A DNA stretch of 64,000 nt. It comes from UBA1724 sp963621575. GTDB taxonomy: Bacteria > Verrucomicrobiota > Lentisphaeria > Oligosphaerales > Oligosphaeraceae. A program made the position numbers and the translations under genes. The stretch covers positions 62,001 to 126,000 of the forward strand of contig CAVFEH010000002.1 of the NCBI GenBank assembly GCA_963621575.1, given 5' to 3'. Positions within the stretch are counted from its first letter, which is position 1. Each line of letters starts with the position of its first letter. Shown piece after piece: positions 33,590 to 43,100 of this stretch. The notes beneath the pieces are model-generated. The model had not been told where the DNA came from and ran no database searches. It saw nothing but the letters and a program-made list of their open reading frames with translations.

Positions 33590-34566
33590 TGCTGGGGGAG
33601 TGCCGCCTCCGGGTCGGCTGTCTGGTCGGCGGAGGGCTCCCGCTCCGGAAGGATCCTGGCGGCGCGGTCCGTGGAGCTCTGCAACAAGAAGGCGATGAGT
33701 TCCTCGCGAAGCTCTGCGGGGGATGTCAGGCGTCGGATGCGCTGGCGGTCCTCCGCCTCGGGAATCAGCACGCTGCCAGTCTCCTCGGAGACCATGAGGA
33801 CGAAGGCGTCGGTGCGCTCCGCCAGGCCGCGCACGGCGTTCTGCCGGGTATGGACGGGGCCATTTCCGGCATTCTCGTCCATGGGGAATCGGCACCCGGC
33901 GGCGGTGATGATCAGTTCGCCGCCGCGGGAGACGCGGAGGATCACGCCGCCGTCGTGGAGTGCGGTTCCGGAATAGAAGATGGTGCGGAGGAGCCGGTAG
34001 TTGAGCCGGCAGTCCAGTTGGACGCCCATTTCCTGGAAGTCGTCCAATCCTGCGACGCCCTCGATGGCGACGAGGGCACCGGTATTCTTCATGGAGAGGC
34101 GTTCCTCGTCCATGTCCAAATGGTAGTGATCCCGGAGATATCCGCGCCACTGCGGCAGGGGCGTCAGGCAGCAGACGGCCTTCACCAGCTCGTCCGCGGA
34201 CTCCTCCAGGGTTCGCTTCAAACGCAGGGAAGTGCGGCGACGACGGATATTCAGGGTGTAGCGCCGGAAGTTGACAGCGGGGCTGGCCAGCAGCCGGCGG
34301 ATCTCCTCGGGGAAGAGAACCAGGACGACAAGCGGCAGGAAGCGCAGAAAGCTGTTGGCAAGGCTGGAAAGCACCGGCATGTTCAGCCAGAGATTGACAA
34401 AGCCTATGCCCATGGACACCAGGACCAGCACCGCCATGGGGAAAATGGCGCGAGTGTGCCGCAACACTCGCAGCAATAGCCAGTACAGCACGGTCAACAC
34501 CAAGAGCTCGACCACGGGGATGAGCGCCTGGAGAAAGACCTGTAGGATTTCAAGGACTGCGGACAC
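33586..34566 (-). CDS. cdaA: CdaA-type diadenylate cyclase with altered signature motifs
   Basis: The 326-residue protein has three N-terminal membrane helices (residues about 17-85), the PEEIRRLLA linker, and a DisA_N catalytic domain starting near NTGALVAIEG. CdaA makes c-di-AMP from two ATP and normally shows DGA and RHR motifs. Here the first reads LHDGGVIL (Asp205-Gly-Gly) and the second THTRQNAV-like, HTRQNAVRG (Arg241-Gln-Asn). The later VSEETGSVLI matches the family. The domain also carries a longer insert (PQWRGYLRDHYHLDMDEERL) before NTGA. It may be a divergent but active cyclase or one with lowered activity. It overlaps cdaR by four bases and starts 167 bases after folP. Confidence 0.85.
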   Translation of the reverse strand: MSAVLEILQVFLQALIPVVELLVLTVLYWLLLRVLRHTRAIFPMAVLVLVSMGIGFVNLWLNMPVLSSLANSFLRFLPLVVLVLFPEEIRRLLASPAVNFRRYTLNIRRRRTSLRLKRTLEESADELVKAVCCLTPLPQWRGYLRDHYHLDMDEERLSMKNTGALVAIEGVAGLDDFQEMGVQLDCRLNYRLLRTIFYSGTALHDGGVILRVSRGGELIITAAGCRFPMDENAGNGPVHTRQNAVRGLAERTDAFVLMVSEETGSVLIPEAEDRQRIRRLTSPAELREELIAFLLQSSTDRAARILPEREPSADQTADPEAALPQQ

Positions 34567-34733
34567 GGAAAATTCAGTGGCGGGTTGTCAGGGGTAAGTG
34601 GCCAGTTCCTTCGTCGCCCCGCGGCCCTTCTGAGGCGCAAGCCGCGGCACCGATGCCGTGGACGGAAAAGTCAAGCGGATGAACAGGGGTGGCGGTCTCC
34701 GTCCTTCGTGATTTTGCCGCGTCGATTGGCGCT

Positions 34734-35570
34734 TCAGACCTGGTCGATGAAGCGGGCCAGCTGGAGTGCCTGGCGGTGTTCGGCGACATCGTGGACTCGG
34801 AGGACCTGGACATTTCTGGCGAGGATTGCGCTGGCCAGGGTTCCCGGGAGCCGGCGTTTTGGGTCTGTCTCGCCGGTCAGCCGTCCAATGTAGGATTTCC
34901 GGGAGACTCCCAGGAGTGCGCCGCTGCCGTCCAGGGCGAAATCGGCGGCGTGCCGGATGCAGAGGAGATTCTGCCGGTCGGACTTTCCGAAGCCCACGCC
35001 GGGATCCAGCAAGAACGCCTCCTCGGGGAGCCCTGTGGCGGCCATGAGGGAATCGCGGCGGTGGCGGAGATACTCCCGGATGTCATCAGGAATGACGGCC
35101 TCGGCGGGGAGCTTCCGGTCGTCCATGAGGACCACTCCCGGATGGAATTCCCGCAGGACCTCCGAAAAACCGGGATCCTGGCAGGCGCACACATCGTTGA
35201 CGATGTCGGCACCGGCCTCCAGGGCGGCGCGGGCCACCTCGGCCTTGGAGGTGTCCACGGAAATGGGGATGTTGGAGAATTGCCGGATGCCGCTGACAAC
35301 AGGGACCACGCGGGCGATCTCCTCCTGGGCGGAAACGCCATGGAAGCCGGGCCGTGTGGATTCTCCGCCCACATCCAGAATCTCCGCCCCCTGCCGGATC
35401 ATCTCGCCGGCGCGTCGAAGGGCGTCCTCAAGTTTCAGGAATTCGCCGCCGTCGGAGAAGGAGTCGGGCGTGGCATTGAGGATGCCCATGACAAGGGGCA
35501 TTCCCTGGTGGAAGGCGAGGCTGCCCCGTCGATGCCGGAAACCCTGCAAAACGGAAACGGAGGCAATCAT
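34734..35570 (-). CDS. folP: Dihydropteroate synthase
   Basis: The 278-residue protein matches FolP. It has the MGILNATPDSFSDGG loop, DVGGESTRPG, ISVDTSKAEVARAALEAGADIVNDV and LLDPGVGFGKS, and ends with RVHDVAEHRQAL. It joins p-aminobenzoate to the pterin pyrophosphate in folate synthesis and is the sulfonamide target. The ATG at 35570 follows a pyrimidine-rich stretch without Shine-Dalgarno sequence. It is 76 bases after the preceding unknown membrane protein gene and 167 bases before cdaA, all on the minus strand. Confidence 0.95.
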   Translation of the reverse strand: MIASVSVLQGFRHRRGSLAFHQGMPLVMGILNATPDSFSDGGEFLKLEDALRRAGEMIRQGAEILDVGGESTRPGFHGVSAQEEIARVVPVVSGIRQFSNIPISVDTSKAEVARAALEAGADIVNDVCACQDPGFSEVLREFHPGVVLMDDRKLPAEAVIPDDIREYLRHRRDSLMAATGLPEEAFLLDPGVGFGKSDRQNLLCIRHAADFALDGSGALLGVSRKSYIGRLTGETDPKRRLPGTLASAILARNVQVLRVHDVAEHRQALQLARFIDQV

Positions 35571-35646
35571 GGGACAGGAGAAAAAACAAAGCAGGCGAAA
35601 GAGAGCGTAGCACTCCTCCGCCTGGAAATGGGAGACTGCTGGGAGG

Positions 35647-36084
35647 CTACCACGCGCCGAAGTCCTTCAGCTTGTAGTTGCCCCTCTTGTCCTTCATGAG
35701 GTAGAAGGCGTAGTTTTTTCCATTGTACTGGAAGAGGCAGCTCTGCATGCCGGATTCGCTGTCGCGGCTGACTTCTCCTTTCAGGACGATCTGGGCGTCC
35801 TCCAGCTTGTCGCCGAAGACTCCCGTCAGGCGCTTCTTCATAACGGTATTCAGGGAATTCGGCGCCCAGTATTTGCCGGTGGCGTTCCAGCCGGACTTGA
35901 CGGCCAGCTCCATGGCGGGGGTCAGGGTCTCCAGTGCAGCCGACGACTCCGCATTCGCCTGTTTCACAGCGTCCGGATTGACGGTGCCTGTCTTCTTGCC
36001 GCCAGAGACCTGCCAGAGAATCAGGAGCACTGCAAGAATGATGACGACGACGGCACCAATGGCCTTTCCCAGGTTGTTTCCCAT
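35647..36084 (-). CDS. Membrane-anchored protein of unknown function (145 residues)
   Basis: MGNNLGKAIGAVVVIILAVLLILWQVSGG gives a short polar start and one hydrophobic helix (about residues 9-27) that is probably a signal anchor. The remaining 115 residues are extracytoplasmic, charged and strand-rich near the end (QSCLFQYNGKNYAFYLMKDKRGNYKLKDFGAW), like a small beta-sheet domain. No family is recognised. The alternative longer reading upstream to 36495 overlaps rmuC and is rejected. It lies between rmuC (142 bases) and folP (76 bases). Confidence 0.7.
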   Translation of the reverse strand: MGNNLGKAIGAVVVIILAVLLILWQVSGGKKTGTVNPDAVKQANAESSAALETLTPAMELAVKSGWNATGKYWAPNSLNTVMKKRLTGVFGDKLEDAQIVLKGEVSRDSESGMQSCLFQYNGKNYAFYLMKDKRGNYKLKDFGAW

Positions 36085-36226
36085 GTTGTTCTTGTGTTGA
36101 ATGGTATGGATTGCGTCAAAGAATGACGATGAATGATGCGTCTGCAGAGAAAGACTGCCGGAAGACGGAACGGGTTTCCTCTGCGGAAAGCTTTTTAATA
36201 TACAGGCAACCGAACCGAATTCTCCC

Positions 36227-37438
36227 CTACTGGTTGCCAGCGGAGCCGTTTTCCGGGTCCTGCTCCGTCTGCTCTTCACGGAGCCGCCGGATTTCCTCGG
36301 CGGCTTCGAGGACGCTGGAGGGGGAGCGCCGTCCGGGGATTCCCCAGAGACGCCGTCGGGCCTCCTCCAGGGATTTCTGGGAGTCCTGGAGATTCTTTTC
36401 GGCCTTCTCAAAGGAGTCCTGGAACTTCTCCAGCGACTGGACGAGCCGGGACGCGGCCTTCTGGATGGCGCGGAGATTCCGGCCGCAGCGGACATTCCCC
36501 CAGGCCAAGGAAACCACCTTCAGAAACATCATGAAATTCATGGGTCCTACCAGCAGGACGTGTTTTCCCGCCGCATACTCCAGCAGATCGGGGCAGGCTT
36601 CCAATGTGGACTGCAGGACCGCCTCGGAGGGCACGAACATCACCACGTCCTCCACAACAGGGGCGCCCCGATCCTCCCGGAGGAGCGCGGCGTATTCCTT
36701 TCGCGCCAGTTCATCCACATGCTGCCGCATGGCCTGGAGATGCGCCTTCCAGGCCTGGGCGCGCTCCGCGTCATCCTGTGCGTCGTGCCAGCGCTGATAG
36801 GCCGTGAAATTGCACTTGCTGTCCACGACGAGTCGAGTGCCGTTTTCCGGGAGGAGCACCACGCAGTCGGGGATGCGCCGGGAGCCGTTTTCAGGAGCGG
36901 TGGCGAGGCCCCCGCGGGCATCGCGGATGGCCTGCTGGAGAAAGAACTGCGTGTTTTCCTGGAGTTCGGAGTTCCGGAGGAGATTCGCCAGGAGCTGCTC
37001 GCCGAAGAGCCCCTGCGACTTGGAGCCTGCGCAGAGGGTGCTGGCGAGCTTTTGTGCGCTGTCGCCGATCTTCTGGGCGCCACGCATGAGCTCCGTCAGC
37101 CTTCCCTGGAGCCGTGCGCGTTCCGCGGCGTCATTGGCATGGCTCTGCCGCAATTCACGGGTCAGGGCGTCCAGTGCGCCGCGATAGGGCGCCAGGAGCG
37201 CATTGAGCCCCTGTTCCTGGCGGCTGCGCAATTCCTCGCCCTGCCGGCGGAGTTCTTCACCGGCCAGGGCGGCGAAGGTATCGCGGATTTGCCGCTCTTC
37301 CTGTTCGCGTCGCTGGAGCTCCCCCTGCATCTCCTCGTAGGCTCGCCTGCGTGAGACATATCCCAGACGTCCCAGGAGAAAGCCCACGGCCAATCCAAAC
37401 ATAATTCCCAGAACGAGCATGACCCAGGGTTCGTTCAC
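36227..37438 (-). CDS. rmuC: RmuC-family DNA recombination protein
   Basis: The 403-residue protein starts at a GTG whose bases overlap the dedA stop codon (GTGA), so the start is fixed by coupling and by the family beginning NEPWVMLVLGIMFGLAVGFLLGR, one membrane helix. A coiled-coil region (about 35-120) follows, then the RmuC nuclease-like domain: GLFGEQLLANLL, RRIPDCVVLLPENGTRLVVDSKCNFTAY, DEDVVMFVPSEA-like (VEDVVMFVPSEAV) and VLLVGPMNFMMFLKVVS. The Asp in RIPD and the DSK triad match the PD-(D/E)XK-like core. RmuC limits inversions and rearrangements at repeats; its exact mechanism is not settled. Confidence 0.93.
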   Translation of the reverse strand: MNEPWVMLVLGIMFGLAVGFLLGRLGYVSRRRAYEEMQGELQRREQEERQIRDTFAALAGEELRRQGEELRSRQEQGLNALLAPYRGALDALTRELRQSHANDAAERARLQGRLTELMRGAQKIGDSAQKLASTLCAGSKSQGLFGEQLLANLLRNSELQENTQFFLQQAIRDARGGLATAPENGSRRIPDCVVLLPENGTRLVVDSKCNFTAYQRWHDAQDDAERAQAWKAHLQAMRQHVDELARKEYAALLREDRGAPVVEDVVMFVPSEAVLQSTLEACPDLLEYAAGKHVLLVGPMNFMMFLKVVSLAWGNVRCGRNLRAIQKAASRLVQSLEKFQDSFEKAEKNLQDSQKSLEEARRRLWGIPGRRSPSSVLEAAEEIRRLREEQTEQDPENGSAGNQ

Positions 37439-38127
37439 GGTGCGTCCTCCCCTGTTGCGGGCTTTGGCTTGCGGTCCCTGAGAACCCAACGGGAGAGACC
37501 GGTGTAGGCGGCCAGGAAGAGGATAATTCCCAGGAGAATCCACCCGAAGTGGGTGGTCACCATGGTCTTTCCCTGCTCCACCAGTTGCCGGGGCGTCAGT
37601 TCCGCAGTGGAATTTCCGATCCAATATCCGGCACCGGCAAGGATTGCGTTCCAGATTCCCGCGCCCAGCGCGGTATAGAGGGTGAAGGGGGCGAAGGGCA
37701 TGCGGGAGAGCCCGGCGGGCAGGGAGATGTACTGCCGGACCACGGGGAGTAGCCGGCAGACGAAGGTAGCCGGCCCGCCGTACTGACGGAAGATCTCCTG
37801 GGAACGTTCCAGGACCTCCGGCTTCAGAAAGAGATACTTTCCGTAGCGGCGCAGCAGTGGTTCCCCCAGCCATGCCGCCAGAAAATAATTCACGTAGGCG
37901 CCGGCCAGGGCGCCCAGCAGCCCGGCGGCGAGGGAGAGTGCCAGGTCCGCCCCGGGGACTCCCAGGGAGAGAGCGCCCCGGGCGGCCAGAAAGCCTGCCG
38001 GGATCATGACCACTTCGCTGGGGAAAGGAATAAAAGAGCTCTCCACCGCCATCAAGAGGAAGACCAGCGGATAGCCCCACGTGCTGGCGTGGGCGAAGAG
38101 GCTCTCGACAATGCCGGAGAAGTCCAT
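37435..38127 (-). CDS. DedA/SNARE-associated family membrane protein
   Basis: The 230-residue protein has about five hydrophobic segments and the DedA signatures ESSFIPFPSEVVMIPAGFLAA near the N-terminus, GAYVNYFLAAWLG, and FVCRLLPVVRQYISLPAGLSRMPF. The charged residues in these re-entrant segments are typical of DedA proteins, which carry undecaprenyl phosphate or other lipids across the membrane in several bacteria. Which lipid applies here is unknown. It overlaps rmuC by four bases downstream and begins 71 bases after the mutarotase gene. Confidence 0.92.
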   Translation of the reverse strand: MDFSGIVESLFAHASTWGYPLVFLLMAVESSFIPFPSEVVMIPAGFLAARGALSLGVPGADLALSLAAGLLGALAGAYVNYFLAAWLGEPLLRRYGKYLFLKPEVLERSQEIFRQYGGPATFVCRLLPVVRQYISLPAGLSRMPFAPFTLYTALGAGIWNAILAGAGYWIGNSTAELTPRQLVEQGKTMVTTHFGWILLGIILFLAAYTGLSRWVLRDRKPKPATGEDAP

Positions 38128-38198
38128 ATCTGCAAAGAAGCATGCCGACGCCCTCCCCCGTGGCCGGAGTCGGCTGCAGGGGGGGCGCGTCCGGATGG

Positions 38199-39077
38199 CT
38201 AGAGGGCCTCCACGGAAATGCGAATGGACAATGCGTGGCTTTCGCCGGGTTGAAGGGTCCTGCCGTCATAGTCCACGTTGCAGTTTTCCACGCAGACCAT
38301 GTTGCGATACTCCTCGTTGCCGAAATCGGGCATGCGGCGGGACTTCTCTACCCAGGGATTCCAGACCACGCCGGTATCGCTGTTCCACTTTTCGATGCGG
38401 ATGCGGCGTCCCATCACGGGATCCAGGATGTCGGCCTCCCCGGGGCAATGGAAGTAAACGCGGTCCGTCTCGGCGGCAATGGTGACATCTCCAGGCTGGG
38501 GATTGGGGGCGGGAGGATCGGCGGGGGCCTTGTCCTTGAATTCGCATCCCTGGAATCCGGTGATGGTCAAATCGTGGCAGTCTCCCACGGCGTAGTAGGA
38601 GTGAAGGGCCTGCTGGTAGGAGAATTCCCGGTCGCCTGTATTGGTGGTGGCCAGGCTCATCTCCAGGGCCTTCCCCACGCGGATCTTCATGGCGATCCGG
38701 AAGGCGTGGGGCCAGACGGCGCGGGTCTCGGGAGTGTCCTCCGCCTGGAGCTCCACCTCTGTCTGCTCATCGCCCAGCTCCTTCCAGGAGGAGACGTTCC
38801 AGAAGACCTGCCGGATGAAGCCGTGGGAGGTAGTGGCGCCGGGTATCTTCTCCGTGTCCGCAGGACCGAACCAGGGCCAGCAGACGGGAATGCCGCCGCG
38901 AATGGCCTTTCCAACGGGAGAATACTCCGACTTCTCGGAAAGGAAGAAGACCTCGCGATGACCCGAGGGAAGGAAGCTGAGCACGTGCGCGCCCATCAGG
39001 CAAATCTCACACCGCCCGCCGCGGTTCTGGACATGGATCTCGGGAAGGCCTCCGCGGCCCGTCAACAACTGAATCAT
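38199..39077 (-). CDS. D-hexose-6-phosphate mutarotase (YeaD type)
   Basis: The 292-residue protein has AHVLSFLPSGHREVFFLSEKSEY near the start, then the hallmark RGGIPVCWPWFGP and SHGFIRQ of YeaD-like mutarotases. The middle has QQALHSYYAVGD with the catalytic His, and the end has the VVWNPWVEKSRRMPDF and VCVENCN motifs. It interconverts alpha and beta anomers of glucose-6-phosphate and related sugars. The start at 39077 is fixed by AGGAG six bases upstream, so the longer upstream frame is not used. It is the first gene of a run followed by dedA and rmuC. Confidence 0.9.
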   Translation of the reverse strand: MIQLLTGRGGLPEIHVQNRGGRCEICLMGAHVLSFLPSGHREVFFLSEKSEYSPVGKAIRGGIPVCWPWFGPADTEKIPGATTSHGFIRQVFWNVSSWKELGDEQTEVELQAEDTPETRAVWPHAFRIAMKIRVGKALEMSLATTNTGDREFSYQQALHSYYAVGDCHDLTITGFQGCEFKDKAPADPPAPNPQPGDVTIAAETDRVYFHCPGEADILDPVMGRRIRIEKWNSDTGVVWNPWVEKSRRMPDFGNEEYRNMVCVENCNVDYDGRTLQPGESHALSIRISVEAL

Positions 39078-39343
39078 ATCGACTCCTCGCTTCGGATTGG
39101 TTCGCGCACAGGGAAAGGGGCAGGAGCCGCCCTCCCCCACGCAGGGGAAAACGTCGGAGGAGAATATAACGCCGCCGGGAGGCTCAGGCAGAAAAACAAT
39201 GCGCGCACGGTCGGTCTTCCGCCTTGCGAATTCCTGATGAAAACATTGCGAAATGGTAATGGAAAAACATATTATCCGGAATGTCCCGCCCCGGCGCAAG
39301 TCCATTCGAGCGGGGCTCATGTCCAAGGATCGGTGCGATTTTC

Positions 39344-40102
39344 ATGTCCAGGATTCCCTGCGGGGGAAAAATCGAATTTCATGGGGAGCCACTCGCCCTG
39401 CCGTCTCTGGAGACCATCCTCCGGGAGGCGACTCTTCTGCGGGGTTCCACCTCCTTCACATCGGGAGAGGTATACCGCTGGAGGTTCCGGGACCGCACTT
39501 GGCTGGTGAAGACCTTCGCGCACAACGGCTGGTTCTCCCGGCATTTTCCCGGCAGGTTCTGCATGCGAAACGAGTGGCGGGTTTTGACGGCGTTGCGGGA
39601 CCGTGGCGTGACTGCGGGGCCCAAGCCCCTGGCGTTTCTAGGGGGCCACACCATCGTCATGGAATATCTCCATGGCCGGGAGCTGGAAAGCGGCAAATAC
39701 TATCGAAGGATGGGGGAAACGAAGCCCCCCCGGGAGTTCTATCTTTCCCTCAAGGAGACCCTGGCGGACCTCCACCAGAAGGGTTTCGCACACGGGGACT
39801 TGCGGCGTGCGAACATTTTGGTGGCAGAGGATGGAAGAACTCCCAGGATCCTTGACTGGGCCACCTGCATGGCCAACCACGGGGTGCAAAAACTCCTCTT
39901 CCGCGCCTTCCTGGGCTCCGACCAATTCTCCCTGGCCAAGATCCTCCGGGACGCGGAGGAGGAATCCCTCCTCACACCCGAAGAACAGGAGACTGTCCGC
40001 CCCTCCTGGTTGCTGCGCGCGGGACGCTTCCTGCGGCAGCATGTCTACCGAAAATGCATAAAACCCTTGTTTCACCGCAAGCACAATTCGAAAGAGGGGT
40101 GA
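39344..40102 (+). CDS. WaaP/Kdo-kinase-like lipopolysaccharide kinase
   Basis: A 252-residue protein kinase-fold enzyme. TWLVKTFAH holds the ATP-binding Lys, TIVMEYLHGREL matches the hinge, and HQKGFAHGDLRRANILV with ILDWATCMAN gives the catalytic and metal-binding Asp. The fold and the GDLRxxN signature match the heptose/Kdo kinase (WaaP, InaA, KdkA) group, which phosphorylates lipopolysaccharide core sugars. A positively charged tail ends the protein. An alternative ATG at 39281 would add 21 residues. The start at 39344 is chosen because AAGGAT lies 13 bases upstream, though this is weak evidence. It is convergent with the large lipase gene. The natural substrate is inferred. Confidence 0.75.
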   Translation: MSRIPCGGKIEFHGEPLALPSLETILREATLLRGSTSFTSGEVYRWRFRDRTWLVKTFAHNGWFSRHFPGRFCMRNEWRVLTALRDRGVTAGPKPLAFLGGHTIVMEYLHGRELESGKYYRRMGETKPPREFYLSLKETLADLHQKGFAHGDLRRANILVAEDGRTPRILDWATCMANHGVQKLLFRAFLGSDQFSLAKILRDAEEESLLTPEEQETVRPSWLLRAGRFLRQHVYRKCIKPLFHRKHNSKEG

Positions 40103-40186
40103 GCGGTGTCAAATTCGAGCGTCACCGCCCAGAGGAAAGGAGTGTGGAGATTCGGCGGGACCGCGGGATTCCGCGCTTTGCCTGCC

Positions 40187-43100
40187 CTAATCGTGTGGGA
40201 GGTAGTTTCGCCTGGTGGCATCATAGCGGTATTCCCGATGGTCGAGGAGCATGATTCCGTTGAGGAGGACGGAGGGATCCAGGGTACCGGCGTTCCAGTT
40301 TTTGCGGCCGGACGCCACCTCGGCAAAAGAAATGGAGAGGTTCTCGTTTTCATCCAGGGGGTGGAGGATTTCCACGATGTTTTCCACGGAGGGGCAATCC
40401 GGCCTCACGGCCATGAGCCCCAGAAATTGCCGAAGCGTCTCGGGAAACGCGCGTTTCGTCCCGATGGTGAATGAGAGTTCCTCTCCGGCGTCCCAGAGGT
40501 TGTCCCCGTTTCCGGTCCCGGGGAGGAGTTCCCGGATCTGGCCGGTGACCTCCAAGGCGGAGCCATACCCGACGTTCGGCCCCTCTGTCCAACCTGCCAG
40601 CGGAATCGCATTCTCCACAAACGAGGAGAGCTCCCCCAAGGCCGTCAGGTAAAGAAAGAACCGTTCCTCGGAGGAGGGCGTGGTGTCGTCGTCACGGGCG
40701 ACGATCACAGTGAGGGTGTCGTCCTCTGCCACACAAGTCAACTCCTTCTGGGCGGCAGTGAAGGTGTCCACCAGGAGGTTCCGGTGAAAGTCCCGCACGT
40801 GGAGGACTCCGGTGCGGAATTCGCCCTCCAGGTGGATGAAGTGCTCCTCGGTGATGTCCTCCAGCTGGGGGACGGCGACCTGTCCGCCAGAGACGATGTA
40901 GGCGGCGTCCTCCACCTCCCGGCTCATTCCACCCTGGGAGGCCACCTGCGCATCGATGTAAAAGCTGCCGTCTTCCGCGCAAACCAATGTGCCGGTGGCC
41001 AGGCTGACGATGCGTCCGGATTCGGAGGCCACGGGGATAGTCACCTTCGGACTGGGAGTGAAGTGCAGATCGCTGCAGAGTTCCTCCCAGCCCTCTACCT
41101 CCACCGCCATTTTGAGCTCCAAGACGCCACCGGCAAGAGTATCCGCGCCTTGGATGGCGGCGCTCCCCTCTCCTGTGAGCCGGATCTGCAACGGGGTGGT
41201 CCAGGTCTTCGGCACGGCGGCGGCCTCCAAGAGCTGGCCGGGGTACTCCGTGCGAATGCGGAGTCTCCTCTCCAACGGTTCTTCATTGGATTCCCGGGCG
41301 CCATCGGCGTCGGACGGTTCCCAGAACAGCATTACCCGGTGGACCTTCCAAGGCTGTTTTTGCAACGTCTGCCACTCTTCGGGGGAGATGACAAAGCGGC
41401 AATCATGGGTCTCGGGCGATTCGGTGGCAGTCCAGCTGCAGGACGAGTAGACGGGCTGTCCATTGTTGTCAAGGAGGGCAATCTGGAGGGTGTATGCTCC
41501 GGGCCTGGTGGTAGTGACCTCCGTCTCCAGGATGAGATTCTGCATGTATTCCGGGAGCTCCCTGGCACTGGCGGGGAGTTTTTCCCAGGACTCCTTCAGG
41601 GGGAGCTGAATCCTGCTTTCCCCTGGGAATGTCACGAAGCCGGTTTGGCCCGAGAATTCCATTCCCGCATAGGGAGAATCCGCGGCCACCCGCGCGGAGG
41701 CTTCCGCGACCCAATGATTCGGCGCATCGGGGGCGAAGCGTCCGGAGAAGATCCCGTCGCCGGCGACCTGGTCGCCATCCTGTCCGTCATCGTGGAGCGT
41801 CACGGTTGTTGTGGAATCCTGGGGACCGTATGCCGCAACGGCAGCCACGACGCCTTGGAGACCGGTGGTCAGCGGTGAGTTGTCGAGGGGCGAAACAAGC
41901 CAGGCGGTGAAGATTGCTTCCCGTCCGGGGATGTCATCGGACCCGCCTGTCTCCACCTGGAAATGGAACTTGGGGATGTCGACGGCGCCACGGAGCAGGA
42001 AGACCATAGCGGTCTCCTCCGCATCTCCGGGGACCCGGATGGTGAAGACGCCCGTGTCGGCCTGTCCGAGATCGATCTCGCAGGAACACAGTCCCATCGA
42101 CTTCAGGAAACGATCCCCGTCGCCGGGTTCCCGGGTCAGAACGAGGTTCCGGGGAGTTGGTTCGGAGGCCAGCTGCAATTCCACCATGACATTTTCAGGA
42201 GCGAAGCCCAGACAGAGGAGGTATCGTCCCGGTTTCAGGAAGGCCGCGGAGGTCCTCCAGGGTGTGGAGCCGGAGACAAGGACGGGTTCGTCCTGGAGCG
42301 CATCGCCGGAGAGGGGCGGCTCCGCCGCAGGAGCCGCGGATTCCGCCGGGACCTCTTCGGGGATTTCGGCGGAGCGCGTCTTGATCTGCAGGGAGCCCCT
42401 GACGCTGTCGGGGGGTGTGATGGAGGCGAAGTGCGCGGCCGAGGCATTCGACAGATCCTTTATGAGGGCGACCACGGGCTTCTTCCCCTCACCGCGGACG
42501 ATGGCGCAATGGTCGTAAAGGGAGGACTTGCCTGAGTCCAGAGGAGACTGTGGCACCTGGGTTCCCAACGCATGGGCGCTGGCGACGGTGACAATGCCGT
42601 CGTTGCGCTGCGGAAGATTGCAGACCTTGACGATATCCTTGTAGAGTCCCTCGAGATACTCCGGCAGCACGAATCCGATGATGGTGTGAAGCGGGGAATT
42701 CGGAGCATGGAACTTCTCGTTAAACGTTTTGCAGCCCTCCGTCGTCAGGGAAGTGAAACCGGCATTCGCCACATCGATCTTCTCCTTCCACTTCGCCATG
42801 TTCACATAGAATTTCTGCTTCCTGCCCTGGGGATTTGCGACCGCATCGGCCACCTGGCTGCCGGCGTTGGGGGTGCCGATCTGCAGAGCCCTTCTCACAT
42901 ACGTGGAATTCAGGCCATTGGAATCCATCACGGGACGGATGTCCAAACCGCCCTTGCTGTGTCCCACAACCAGGAACTTCTCCACGCCCATCTTCTCAGC
43001 CTCGGCCGCCAGGGCCTGCTGCACAATTTCGGCGTTCTCCTCCGGCGAGGCATCCCGGACCACCCGCGCCTGGACGGTGGCGATTCCCGTCTCCTCGGTG

